Assembly: GCA_023245195.1 (NCBI GenBank)
Contig: JAHFKU010000007.1
Location: 1-36,078, forward strand
Source of the DNA: Candidatus Staskawiczbacteria bacterium
GTDB lineage: Bacteria; Patescibacteriota; Minisyncoccia; Minisyncoccales; Staskawiczbacteraceae
Direction of reading: 5' to 3'
DNA: 36,078 bases
How positions within the stretch are numbered: the stretch's first letter is position 1; each line of letters starts with the position of its first letter. Of this stretch, positions 28,219 to 36,078 are shown in pieces. The position numbers and the translations under genes were made by a program. The notes under the pieces are model-generated. The model made no database searches. It had not been told where the DNA came from and saw only the letters and a list, made by a program, of their open reading frames with translations.

Positions 28219-28830
28219 ATGATTGCAATTATAGATTATGGTTTGGGAAATTTAACCTCTGTGAAAAACGCCCTAGATTTTTTGGGTATAGAATCAGAAA
28301 TTACCAATGATATTAAAAAAATCCAAAAGGCAGATAACATCATTTTGCCCGGAGTTGGAGCATTTGGTTACGGAATGGAAAACTTAAAAAAGTTGGGTTT
28401 AGTGGAAGTTTTGAATAAAGAAGTGATAGAAAATAAAAAACCATTTTTAGGGATTTGTTTGGGGATGCAACTTATCTGCAAAAAAAGTTATGAAGAAGGC
28501 GAGTTTGAGGGTCTGGGTTGGATTGATGCAGAAGTGATAAAATTTAATGTAGAACATGAAAAATTACTGGTTCCTCATGTGGGCTGGAATGAAGTTGCCT
28601 GTAACCTTGAGTCAACTATTTTACAGGGAGGCAATACAGAGCAAACATTTTATTTTGTGCATAGTTATTATCCGGATGTAAAAGATAAAAGCATTGTTAT
28701 GGGATGGTGTAATTATGGAGTAGTGTTTCCAGCCATTTTGCAAAAAGATAATATATTTGCCGTGCAGTTCCATCCGGAAAAAAGCCAGACGGAGGGATTG
28801 GAGATACTAAGGAAATTCGAGTCTCTTTAA
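28219..28830 (+). CDS. hisH: HisH-family glutamine amidotransferase subunit (glycan acetamidino modification)
   Basis: IIDYGLGNLTSVKNALDFLG...LPGVGAFGYGM...FLGICLGMQLI...AVQFHPEKSQTEGLEIL. Confidence 0.92.
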   Translation: MIAIIDYGLGNLTSVKNALDFLGIESEITNDIKKIQKADNIILPGVGAFGYGMENLKKLGLVEVLNKEVIENKKPFLGICLGMQLICKKSYEEGEFEGLGWIDAEVIKFNVEHEKLLVPHVGWNEVACNLESTILQGGNTEQTFYFVHSYYPDVKDKSIVMGWCNYGVVFPAILQKDNIFAVQFHPEKSQTEGLEILRKFESL

Positions 28831-28833
28831 GAG

Positions 28834-29086
28834 ACGAGAACCCCGCCCCCTATGCCAATGTTCTATGTGTATATCTTAAAAATTAATAATGAATTTTATA
28901 TTGGATATACGGAAGATTTGAAAAGGAGATTTCAACAACATAAAGCTAAAGGCAAAGTAGAGTTGGTTTACTATGAGGCATATGTATTAAAAAAATCAGC
29001 TACACAAAGGGAGAAAAAATTAAAACATTATGGTAGCGCTTGGCGTGCTCTCAAGAAAAGAATAGCTTAGGGGGCGGGGTGCTCGT
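28834..29086. mobile_element. 253-bp inverted-repeat-bounded element carrying a GIY-YIG ORF, 21-bp terminal inverted repeats (19/21)
   Basis: acgagaaccccgccccctatg (28834-28854) versus reverse complement of 29066-29086 acgagcaccccgccccctaag. Confidence 0.72.
28852..29070 (+). CDS. Single-domain GIY-YIG nuclease (UPF0213/YhbQ-like), 72 aa
   Basis: MFYVYILKINNEFYIGYTEDLKRRFQQHKAKGKVELVYYEAYVLKKSATQREKKLKHY. Confidence 0.9.
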   Translation: MPMFYVYILKINNEFYIGYTEDLKRRFQQHKAKGKVELVYYEAYVLKKSATQREKKLKHYGSAWRALKKRIA

Positions 29087-29096
29087 AAAAACTCAC

Positions 29097-29903
29097 ATGC
29101 TTAAAAAACGTCTCATTCCCTGCTTATTTTTGAAAAATGGACATTTGGTAAGAAGTGAACACTTTTCCTATCATCAATTATTGGGAGATCCGATTGCTCA
29201 AGTTGAAAGGATTAATTCCTGGTCCGCAGACGAATTAATCTATATTAATATCAGCAATGATGAGCATTATGATCTGCGGCGCGACGATAAAAAAACAAAA
29301 AGCATTGATAACATTTATGATATTATTGAAAGAGTTTCAAAAACCTGTTTTATTCCGCTTACCTTCGGAGGTAATATAAAAACGATAGAAGATATTAGGG
29401 AAAGGTTAAAAAGGGGAGCAGATAAGGTTGTTATTAATACGGCCGCATTTGAAAATCCGGATTTTATCAGCGAAGGCGCAAAAGTGTTTGGCAGGCAATG
29501 CATTGTTGTTGGAATTGATGTAAAAATCAAATCTAATAAAGAATACGAAGTGTATGTGGAGCATGGTAAAAAAGCCACCGGTTTGCACCCTGTAGCATGG
29601 GCCAAGGAAGTTGAAAAAAAGGGTGCCGGGGAGATTTTTTTGAATTCAATAGATAGAGATGGCACTGCTAAAGGATATGATATACCATTAATTACCATGG
29701 TGGTTGATGCAGTATCAGTACCGGTTATTGCCTGTGGCGGAGTGGGGATATTTGAGCACTTTGTTGATGGCATTAAAGAAGGTGGAGCGAGCGCGGTATC
29801 TGCGGGTAATATCTTTAATTTTACCGAAAATAGTGTTATTGAAGCTAAGAAAGTATTAAAAAATGCGGGTATCAATATTCGGCCCGTGATTAAAATCAAA
29901 TAA
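29097..29903 (+). CDS. hisF: HisF2/AglZ/WbuZ-type amidation-associated cyclase-like protein
   Basis: MLKKRLIPCLFLKNGHLVRSEHF...FGGNIKTIEDIRERLKRGADKVVINTAA...GEIFLNSIDRDGTAKGYD; start reset from 29040. Confidence 0.9.
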   Translation: MLKKRLIPCLFLKNGHLVRSEHFSYHQLLGDPIAQVERINSWSADELIYINISNDEHYDLRRDDKKTKSIDNIYDIIERVSKTCFIPLTFGGNIKTIEDIRERLKRGADKVVINTAAFENPDFISEGAKVFGRQCIVVGIDVKIKSNKEYEVYVEHGKKATGLHPVAWAKEVEKKGAGEIFLNSIDRDGTAKGYDIPLITMVVDAVSVPVIACGGVGIFEHFVDGIKEGGASAVSAGNIFNFTENSVIEAKKVLKNAGINIRPVIKIK

Positions 29904-29904
29904 T

Positions 29905-31137
29905 ATGGATAAACCTCCAAAAGTTACCTATTGCACAAAATGTGTATACCCTTCATCTTCAGCGGTGCCTTTGGCATTTGATGAAAATGGGATGTGTTCG
30001 GGATGCAGGGTACATGCCCAGACAAAGGATATAAATTGGGAGCAAAGAAAAGAAATGTTAAAAAAAATTGTAGCTCCTTATAAGAATAAAAGCAGCTATG
30101 ATTGCATCATTCCTGTAGGGGGAGGAAAGGATAGCTATTACCAGGTTCATTACGCTATCGAGGAGCTTGGGCTTAAACCGTTACTGGTTACTTACCATGG
30201 AAATAATTACATGGATGTTGGCGAGCGCAATCTTGAAAAAATGCGCCATGTGTTTGACACCGACCATATTATTTTTAGGCCAAGCGAAGTTGCGCTAAAA
30301 AAGGTAAATAAAAAAGCCTTTTACATGATGGGTGACATGAATTGGCATAATCATTGCGGAATATATACTTATCCGGTGCAAATTGCGGTAAAAATGAATA
30401 TCCCATTGATTATTTGGGGCGAACATGGATATATTGACTTGGGAGGAATGTTTTCCATGAATGATTTTATAGAAATGACCCGCAAGTTTCGCGATGAGCA
30501 CATGTGCCGTGGTTTTGATTGGGACGATATGGTAGATGATCCAGCTAAGCTGGGCTCTGACTCCGCTTTGCGGGGTGGAAAAATGGGTATTAAAGAGCAA
30601 GATGTGCTATGGGCAAAATACCCCAGCGACAAGGAGCTTGAAGATGTCGGTGTCAGGGGTATTTACCTTGGGAATTTTATACCTTGGGATCCCTACGTAG
30701 CTACAAAACTTATTATTGAAAAATATGGCTGGGAGCAGTTCGACGGTGAATTTGAAAGGACGTACCGAAAAATGTCCAACCTAGACGATATTTATGAAAA
30801 TGGCGCACATGACTATTTAAAATACATTAAGTTTGGCTACGGCCGTGCTTCGGACCACGCTTCCAAAGATATTAGGAGGGGTCATATGACCAGAGAAAAG
30901 GGTATTGAAATGGTAAGAAAATATGACCATGTAAAGTCGTCAGATATCAAAATTTGGCTAAAGTATGTAGATATGACCGAGGAAGAGTTTGATAGGGTTG
31001 CAGATACGTTCCGTGATCCAAGGGTTTGGTGGATAGAAGGCGGCCAATGGTGGAAAGATAATATTTGGGGCGAGGCCTCAAGCTACGGCAAAGTTCATTT
31101 ATCAGAGAAAGAACAAGAAAAGTATTTTAAAAAATAA
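29905..31137 (+). CDS. N-acetyl sugar amidotransferase (WbpG/WbuX/PseA-like)
   Basis: YCTKCVYPSSSAVPLAFDENGMCSGCRVH; PP-loop IIPVGGGKDSYYQVHYA. Confidence 0.92.
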   Translation: MDKPPKVTYCTKCVYPSSSAVPLAFDENGMCSGCRVHAQTKDINWEQRKEMLKKIVAPYKNKSSYDCIIPVGGGKDSYYQVHYAIEELGLKPLLVTYHGNNYMDVGERNLEKMRHVFDTDHIIFRPSEVALKKVNKKAFYMMGDMNWHNHCGIYTYPVQIAVKMNIPLIIWGEHGYIDLGGMFSMNDFIEMTRKFRDEHMCRGFDWDDMVDDPAKLGSDSALRGGKMGIKEQDVLWAKYPSDKELEDVGVRGIYLGNFIPWDPYVATKLIIEKYGWEQFDGEFERTYRKMSNLDDIYENGAHDYLKYIKFGYGRASDHASKDIRRGHMTREKGIEMVRKYDHVKSSDIKIWLKYVDMTEEEFDRVADTFRDPRVWWIEGGQWWKDNIWGEASSYGKVHLSEKEQEKYFKK

Positions 31138-31154
31138 AGTATTTTAAAAAATAA
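31121..31154. repeat. 17-bp perfect tandem duplication spanning the amidotransferase stop codon
   Basis: agtattttaaaaaataa x2; first copy contains the stop codon, second ends at the A of the next ATG. Confidence 0.92.
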
Positions 31155-32176
31155 TGACTATGGAAGATCAAAACAAATTTTCCGAAGAAGATATCAGGCC
31201 AAAAAATGTGATGGAAGGCGCAAAAATAGCATTCTTAAAAGACCTTGCAAGGCTTTTGTCGCACAGCGATAAATTTGTGAAGGTGTCTTGCCCTGCATGC
31301 AATAGCAATGAATTTACCCCTACGTATAAAAAATTCGGATTGGATTATGTCACTTGTAATCATTGCCAGACTTTATACATAAGTCCAAGGCCTTCGTCCG
31401 AAGTGTTAGAAATATGCTACAAGGAGTCAAATGTGTATGATTATTGGGATAAATATATTTTTCCTGCATCAGATAAGGCTAGAAGAGAAAAAATGTTTAA
31501 ACCCCGGGTGGATGCCATATTGGAATTTTGTGAAAAATACAACGTAGTAACAGGTTCTATTTTAGATATTGGTGGCGCATATGGCACGTTGTGCCAGGAA
31601 GCCGCTTCGCGCAATGTATTTAGGCGAATTGTTTCAATTGAGCCAACGCCGGGCCTGGCAAAAACATCTAGGGAAAAAGGTATTGAAACCATCGAGTTGC
31701 CGGTTGAAAAGGTATCATTTGGAGAACATGAAAAATTTGATGTGGTGGTAAACTTTGAAGTGATTGAACACTTATTTTCTCCCGAAGATTTTATCAAGCA
31801 ATGCAAGCAATTTTTAAAACCAAATGGCCTATTTGTAGTTACCTGTCCAAACGGCAAAGGGTTTGATTTTACGGTTTTAAAAGAACAGTGCAATAGCATG
31901 GATTATGAACATTTAAATTATTTTAACCCGCATTCTTTGCCGTTACTTCTTTCGCGCTGTGGTTTTGAAGTGTTGGAAACGTTGACGCCGGGCAGGCTAG
32001 ACGCGGAGCTCGTAAGAAAAAAAATATTGAGCGGTGAGTTTGATGTTTCCAATAATCCTTTTTTAAAACAGGTACTGATAGATAATTGGGAAACAACTGC
32101 CGTTCCTTTTCAAGATTTTCTTGCCCAAAATAAACTTTCTTCGAGTATGTGGATCATTGCAAAAAACACGAACTAA
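31154..32176 (+). CDS. Class I SAM-dependent methyltransferase with Cys4 N-terminal motif
   Basis: CPACNSNE...CNHCQTLYISPRP; ILDIGGAYGTLCQEAASRN. Confidence 0.87.
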   Translation: MTMEDQNKFSEEDIRPKNVMEGAKIAFLKDLARLLSHSDKFVKVSCPACNSNEFTPTYKKFGLDYVTCNHCQTLYISPRPSSEVLEICYKESNVYDYWDKYIFPASDKARREKMFKPRVDAILEFCEKYNVVTGSILDIGGAYGTLCQEAASRNVFRRIVSIEPTPGLAKTSREKGIETIELPVEKVSFGEHEKFDVVVNFEVIEHLFSPEDFIKQCKQFLKPNGLFVVTCPNGKGFDFTVLKEQCNSMDYEHLNYFNPHSLPLLLSRCGFEVLETLTPGRLDAELVRKKILSGEFDVSNNPFLKQVLIDNWETTAVPFQDFLAQNKLSSSMWIIAKNTN

Positions 32177-32213
32177 AACTTTAAATCATGAAGACATTTC
32201 GTGATTTAAAGTT
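32177..32213. repeat. 16-bp-arm hairpin (15/16) starting right after the methyltransferase stop codon
   Basis: aactttaaatcatgaa-gacat-ttcgtgatttaaagtt. Confidence 0.92.
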
Positions 32214-33723
32214 ATTATTTATGTCCAGAAAAAGGGTTATCACTAATAACATCAAGTATAATATTGCAAGCCAGATAGTCGGTTTTGTTGTGGGACTAAT
32301 GTTGTTTCCCTTCATTGTTTCCCATGTTGGAAAGGAAGTATACGGCGCTTATTTATTAGTGACCACCTGCATAGGATATTTCGGGGTGCTTGATTTTGGG
32401 GTAGGGGCTGCCATTCCAAAATACATAGCTGAATTTACGGGCAAGAATGATCTTAAGGGGGCGGGAAAAATCATCAATTCTTCGCTGTTTTTTTATACCA
32501 TTGTGGGCATTTTTGTGGCCATTTGTCTTGTGATTTTGTCTTTTTGTTTTGACCGCATCTTTCATATATCTTCTGGCGATGTGGCAGTTATGCGCCAGCT
32601 CTTTTGGGTGGCGGCCTTGGCTTCGCTGTTTATTTGGCCTGGCAGGACTTTTGATAGTGTTTTATATGGATTGCAGCGATTTGATTGGCTGGCAATTAGT
32701 AATATTGTAGCAACCATTCTGACTGGTATTTCTGCTTATTTCATTTTTACGTATCATTTGGGAATGGTTTGGTTTGTGGCCCTGTTTTATGTTTTTATTA
32801 TATTGCGCTGTTTGGTGTCTTATATTATCGTAAGATACCACATATTAAAAACACCCATTCCTTTCCCATATTTTGATAAAGAAACCTCTAAAATGATTTT
32901 TGGTTTCAGTTTTTTCTTATTCTTTTCCAGTTTATTATCATTATTCATTTTTAATTTTGATAGCTTTGTGATTGGAGCTTTCGCCTCGGTTTCAGCGGTT
33001 ACCTTGTATAGCGTGGGATATAGTTTACAAAATGGATTTAGGTCAATTAACAGTTTTATCATCGGGCCGATTTTACCGGCCAGTGCGAAGCTCGAAGGGG
33101 AACAAAAAGAGGCTTTGCAAAAAGAGCTGTTATTTAAGGGAACGAAATATGTGACCATGATTTTTGTTCCCGGAGTCATTATTACCATTATCTTTGCCAA
33201 ACTGTTTATCAACAATTGGATGGGGCCCGGTTTTGAGGAGAGTATTTTACCGGCCCAGGTGTTGATAGCTTTTTGGATATTTGGCAACACGATAAATGTT
33301 GGCGCAAGCTTGGCGACAGCCAAGGGGCACGTGAAAGCATTCTTTAAGATTAATCTTTTAAATGCCCTATTAAATGTTGGTTTAAGTTTAGTTTTAGTTA
33401 GGCCGTTGGGAATTTTGGGGGTTGTTTTGGGAACTACGATTCCCATGATTTTAATTGACTTTTCTTTATCTTTGTATCAAATAGTAACAATCATGAAAGT
33501 AAGTTTTAAAGATTTTTTCAATGTAGCCATTAAAAAAAATCTTTTGGTTTACCTTTTTACTATCATAGTATCGGTGGCGGCTTTAAAAGTGTTCCAGCCG
33601 GCTAATGTTTTTTTGACGATACTTCAAATGGGCATAGTATATTCAATAGTAATGTTGGGCAGTTTTTATCTTTTTTTGTCTCCAAAAGAGCGAGAGGAGG
33701 TACTGTTTATGGTTAAATTTTAA
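32188..33723 (+). CDS. Polysaccharide flippase (Wzx-like), start possibly 32221
   Basis: Multi-TM; IVGFVVGLMLFPFIVSHVGKEVYGAYLLVTTCIGYFGVLDFGVGAAIPKYIAEF; ATG 32188 lies within a hairpin, ATG 32221 lies 7 nt beyond it. Confidence 0.87.
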   Translation: MKTFRDLKLLFMSRKRVITNNIKYNIASQIVGFVVGLMLFPFIVSHVGKEVYGAYLLVTTCIGYFGVLDFGVGAAIPKYIAEFTGKNDLKGAGKIINSSLFFYTIVGIFVAICLVILSFCFDRIFHISSGDVAVMRQLFWVAALASLFIWPGRTFDSVLYGLQRFDWLAISNIVATILTGISAYFIFTYHLGMVWFVALFYVFIILRCLVSYIIVRYHILKTPIPFPYFDKETSKMIFGFSFFLFFSSLLSLFIFNFDSFVIGAFASVSAVTLYSVGYSLQNGFRSINSFIIGPILPASAKLEGEQKEALQKELLFKGTKYVTMIFVPGVIITIIFAKLFINNWMGPGFEESILPAQVLIAFWIFGNTINVGASLATAKGHVKAFFKINLLNALLNVGLSLVLVRPLGILGVVLGTTIPMILIDFSLSLYQIVTIMKVSFKDFFNVAIKKNLLVYLFTIIVSVAALKVFQPANVFLTILQMGIVYSIVMLGSFYLFLSPKEREEVLFMVKF

Positions 33724-33894
33724 AAACGTGAATCTTTAAACCCTTTCTAGGTATTTTCTTCAAATTTGAAGGCGAAAATGTGATAGAATTTTAAAATATA
33801 GCAAGCTACATTTTAAAATTATTGCACATTTGTAGATCAAATTTGAAGAAAAGACCTGAAGTGCTTTTTATATGGGGGTTTAAGATTCACGTTT
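33724..33894. repeat. Core-type gap-filling inverted repeat F
   Basis: aaacgtgaatctttaaaccc (33724)/gggtttaagattcacgttt (33876); ttttcttcaaatttga (33754)/tcaaatttgaagaaaa (33837); core aggcgaaaatgtgatagaat...aattattgcacatttgtag. Confidence 0.93.
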
Positions 33895-33899
33895 AAATT

Positions 33900-35246
33900 A
33901 TGACGGCATCCAATTATGATTATGAAAAATTTACGCTGGAAAAACCGGAATCATGGAGCGAAAAAGAGTTATCTGACTTTTTAATTTCAGATTATTTTGA
34001 TGCGGCAAGGGATTTGGGCTATCAAGCTCCTGAAAAAGAAATTCTTAACGTTTTTTTAGATTCGATTGCAAAATATAACCGATATAAATATATTTTATAC
34101 TTTTTAGATACATGCATTATATCATTTTTTAAAGGTAAAAAAGAATATAGAAAAAAAATCCTATTTCGTCCATTTAAGTACTATAATATTATTTTAGGGG
34201 CTAAAAAATATCATCACGTGGGATTGGTTGCCCATGGAAATTGGGATAGATTATTTGCAATCAAAAATTTCATGGGCTATATTGCAACCGATGATTTGGA
34301 CCAGTATGTGGTAGCTTATATAAAAGAAAAAAATATCACCTATCTTTACCGGCTGATTAAAGAAATAGCAAATAAGTTAAGAGCCTCAAAGCCGGATTAT
34401 ATCGTGCTATGGAATGATATTACTCCAATAGAAAGAGCTATAATATTGGTAAGTAAAAAACTGGGCATTGCTATTTTAGAAATTCAGCATGGGGCATATG
34501 ATTCGTTTAACTTTGAAACTGGTAAAGTCGCTGATTATGTTTTGGTCTGGGGAGGGCATTCAAAAAAATTATGCATTGATCGGTGGAAACGAAAGCCAGA
34601 AGACATCTATATTTTAGGTTATCCCTACGTAATTAAAAAAGACCAGGAAACCAAAGCACCCATTGCTATAGGCGCTTGGTCGAGCACTCAAGTTTTGAGC
34701 ACTCTGGTTAAAAATCAACGTAACCGCTATGTAGTGTGTTACTTAGGTCAAAACTTGGAAATATATAGCAAAGATTTTTTTTCACTCAAATTAGAAACTG
34801 CACATAATATTGATGCCATATGCAAAAAATTGGGCTTGGAGTTTATATATCGTCCGCATCCCGGTGACGACCGGGAATTATTAAAGAAAAATCTGCCAGA
34901 TATTCAATTTACCGATATAAAAGAAGGGATTGAAGAAACATTTCAAAGAGCAGATATATTTATCAGTTTTAATTCTACGGCGCTCATAGAAGTGGCCATG
35001 AGGTCAAAAGTTGCTTTACAATTGCTAAATTACCCATTAAAATCAGATAACCTTGAGAAACTGGGTGCTTGCAGCGTATCAATTGGAACCATAGAAGAAT
35101 TAGATGGGTATCTTAAAAAAATAGTTGATGCAAATAATTTGGATGAATTTAGGGCCAAATTTAATAATGACTATATAGAAACAAGATATAATCCAACCGA
35201 ACGTTTTTTGGAGATAATTAGCGAAATAGAGGAAAAAAAGGAGTAA
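33900..35246 (+). CDS. Surface-carbohydrate glycosyltransferase-like protein (GT-B, capsule-type)
   Basis: ILEIQHGAYDSFN...VLVWGGHSKKLCIDRW...YRPHPGDDRELL...FISFNSTALIEVAMRSKVALQL. Confidence 0.65.
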   Translation: MTASNYDYEKFTLEKPESWSEKELSDFLISDYFDAARDLGYQAPEKEILNVFLDSIAKYNRYKYILYFLDTCIISFFKGKKEYRKKILFRPFKYYNIILGAKKYHHVGLVAHGNWDRLFAIKNFMGYIATDDLDQYVVAYIKEKNITYLYRLIKEIANKLRASKPDYIVLWNDITPIERAIILVSKKLGIAILEIQHGAYDSFNFETGKVADYVLVWGGHSKKLCIDRWKRKPEDIYILGYPYVIKKDQETKAPIAIGAWSSTQVLSTLVKNQRNRYVVCYLGQNLEIYSKDFFSLKLETAHNIDAICKKLGLEFIYRPHPGDDRELLKKNLPDIQFTDIKEGIEETFQRADIFISFNSTALIEVAMRSKVALQLLNYPLKSDNLEKLGACSVSIGTIEELDGYLKKIVDANNLDEFRAKFNNDYIETRYNPTERFLEIISEIEEKKE

Positions 35247-35371
35247 TCACGAATATACGAATCTAGAACAATATACAAATGTTACAAATATACAAATCCC
35301 GACGGTCGGACACATTCGTATATTGGTAATATTTGTATATTTGATCGTATTGGTATATTCGTGACTACTCC
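35240..35371. repeat. Gap-filling inverted repeat G (ACGAATA-word type)
   Basis: ggagtaatcacgaatata (35240)/tatattcgtgactactcc (35354), 17/18; inner acaaatatacaaat-type arms; shares acgaatatacgaatc with element D. Confidence 0.88.
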
Positions 35372-35377
35372 AAAATT

Positions 35378-36078
35378 ATGAAAACAATCATCCTTTGCGG
35401 GGGCTTGGGTACCCGCATGAAAGAAGAAACTGAATACAAGCCAAAAGCGATGGTGCTTATTGGTGGCAAACCAATATTATGGCACATTATGAAAATATAT
35501 GCCCATTATGGCTACAATGAATTTGTCTTGGCTTTGGGTTATAAGGGAGAGATGATAAAAGATTATTTTTTAAACCAAAAAAAATTCCAGAACGATTTTA
35601 CCCTTCATACCGCAGCTGGTCAAACGCAGTTTCATAATAGCGATGGTGATGATTTTAACATCACCTTTGCTGACACCGGCTTGGAAAGTAATACGGGCGA
35701 GCGGATTTTGCGGGCGCAAAAATATATTACCGAGGATGATTTCATGCTTACCTATGGCGATGGCGTCAGCGATATTAACATTAAAGATTTAGTGGCTTTT
35801 CATAAAAGCCATGGGCTTTTAGGCACTATCAGCGGTGTGCATCCCCATTCTAAATATGGACTTATAAAAACCAATGGGAATAATTTAGTTGAAAGTTTTG
35901 ACGAAAAGCCATTACTGCACGACTATGTAAGCGGCGGGTTTATGGTATTTAATAAGAATGCCCTGCCATATTTTGACAATGGACACGAACAAAGCGGTTT
36001 GAAAAAAATGGCAGCCATTGGCCAGCTATCAGTATATAAACACGAAGGATTTTGGAAGGCAATGGATACCTATAGGGA
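35378..36078 (+). CDS. rfbF: Glucose-1-phosphate cytidylyltransferase-like nucleotidyltransferase (RfbF-like), truncated by window end
   Basis: MKTIILCGGLGTRMKEETEYKPKAMVLIGGKPILWHIMKIYAHYGYNEFVLALGYKGEMIKDYF. Confidence 0.87.
   Translation, partial: MKTIILCGGLGTRMKEETEYKPKAMVLIGGKPILWHIMKIYAHYGYNEFVLALGYKGEMIKDYFLNQKKFQNDFTLHTAAGQTQFHNSDGDDFNITFADTGLESNTGERILRAQKYITEDDFMLTYGDGVSDINIKDLVAFHKSHGLLGTISGVHPHSKYGLIKTNGNNLVESFDEKPLLHDYVSGGFMVFNKNALPYFDNGHEQSGLKKMAAIGQLSVYKHEGFWKAMDTYR

Noticed and set aside
29040-29096. Upstream start of the HisF ORF at 29040
   Set aside because: It overlaps the GIY-YIG ORF and right inverted repeat; canonical HisF N-terminus MLKKRLIPCL begins at 29097.
28219-29903. 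hisH/hisF as histidine biosynthesis genes
   Set aside because: Context (NeuB, SpsF, N-acetyl sugar amidotransferase) and loss of the canonical HisF catalytic Asp (CLFLKNG) indicate glycan amidation.

Overview
AT-rich bacterial window whose gene content and repeat style suggest a Candidate Phyla Radiation/Patescibacteria (Parcubacteria-like) genome; this is inference, as no marker search was run. The left part (1-10.6 kb) carries a HExxH zincin-like gene with an apparent -1 frameshift, a short UvrC, ClpB, a degenerate trypsin-like protein, a tRNA-binding-domain protein, a sigma70-family factor, an HTH protein and an ECF sigma/putative anti-sigma pair. Next come a 1111-aa secreted Ser/Thr-rich, S-layer-like protein with an N-terminal peptidoglycan-binding domain and a beta-lactamase-fold serine hydrolase. 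From about 15.2 kb to the end is a large surface-glycan cluster: O-antigen ligase/TPR, two flippases, several glycosyltransferases, two methyltransferases, NeuB-like synthase, SpsF-like cytidylyltransferase, HisH/HisF2/N-acetyl-sugar amidotransferase and RfbF-like nucleotidyltransferase. The most unusual signal is a set of long inverted repeats that fill gaps between co-directional genes. They begin at or next to the upstream stop codon and usually end about 5-12 nt before the next start codon. At least four share a conserved core although their outer arms differ in sequence, and one inverted-repeat pair encloses a small GIY-YIG nuclease ORF between hisH and hisF. Other notable signals are a three-site iteron array at exact 21-bp spacing over the ECF sigma promoter, an in-frame A_AAA_AAA slippery heptamer, a 22-bp perfect palindrome inside a CDS (LPAGRQ), and two separately promoted/terminated genes of distinct composition inside the glycan cluster.
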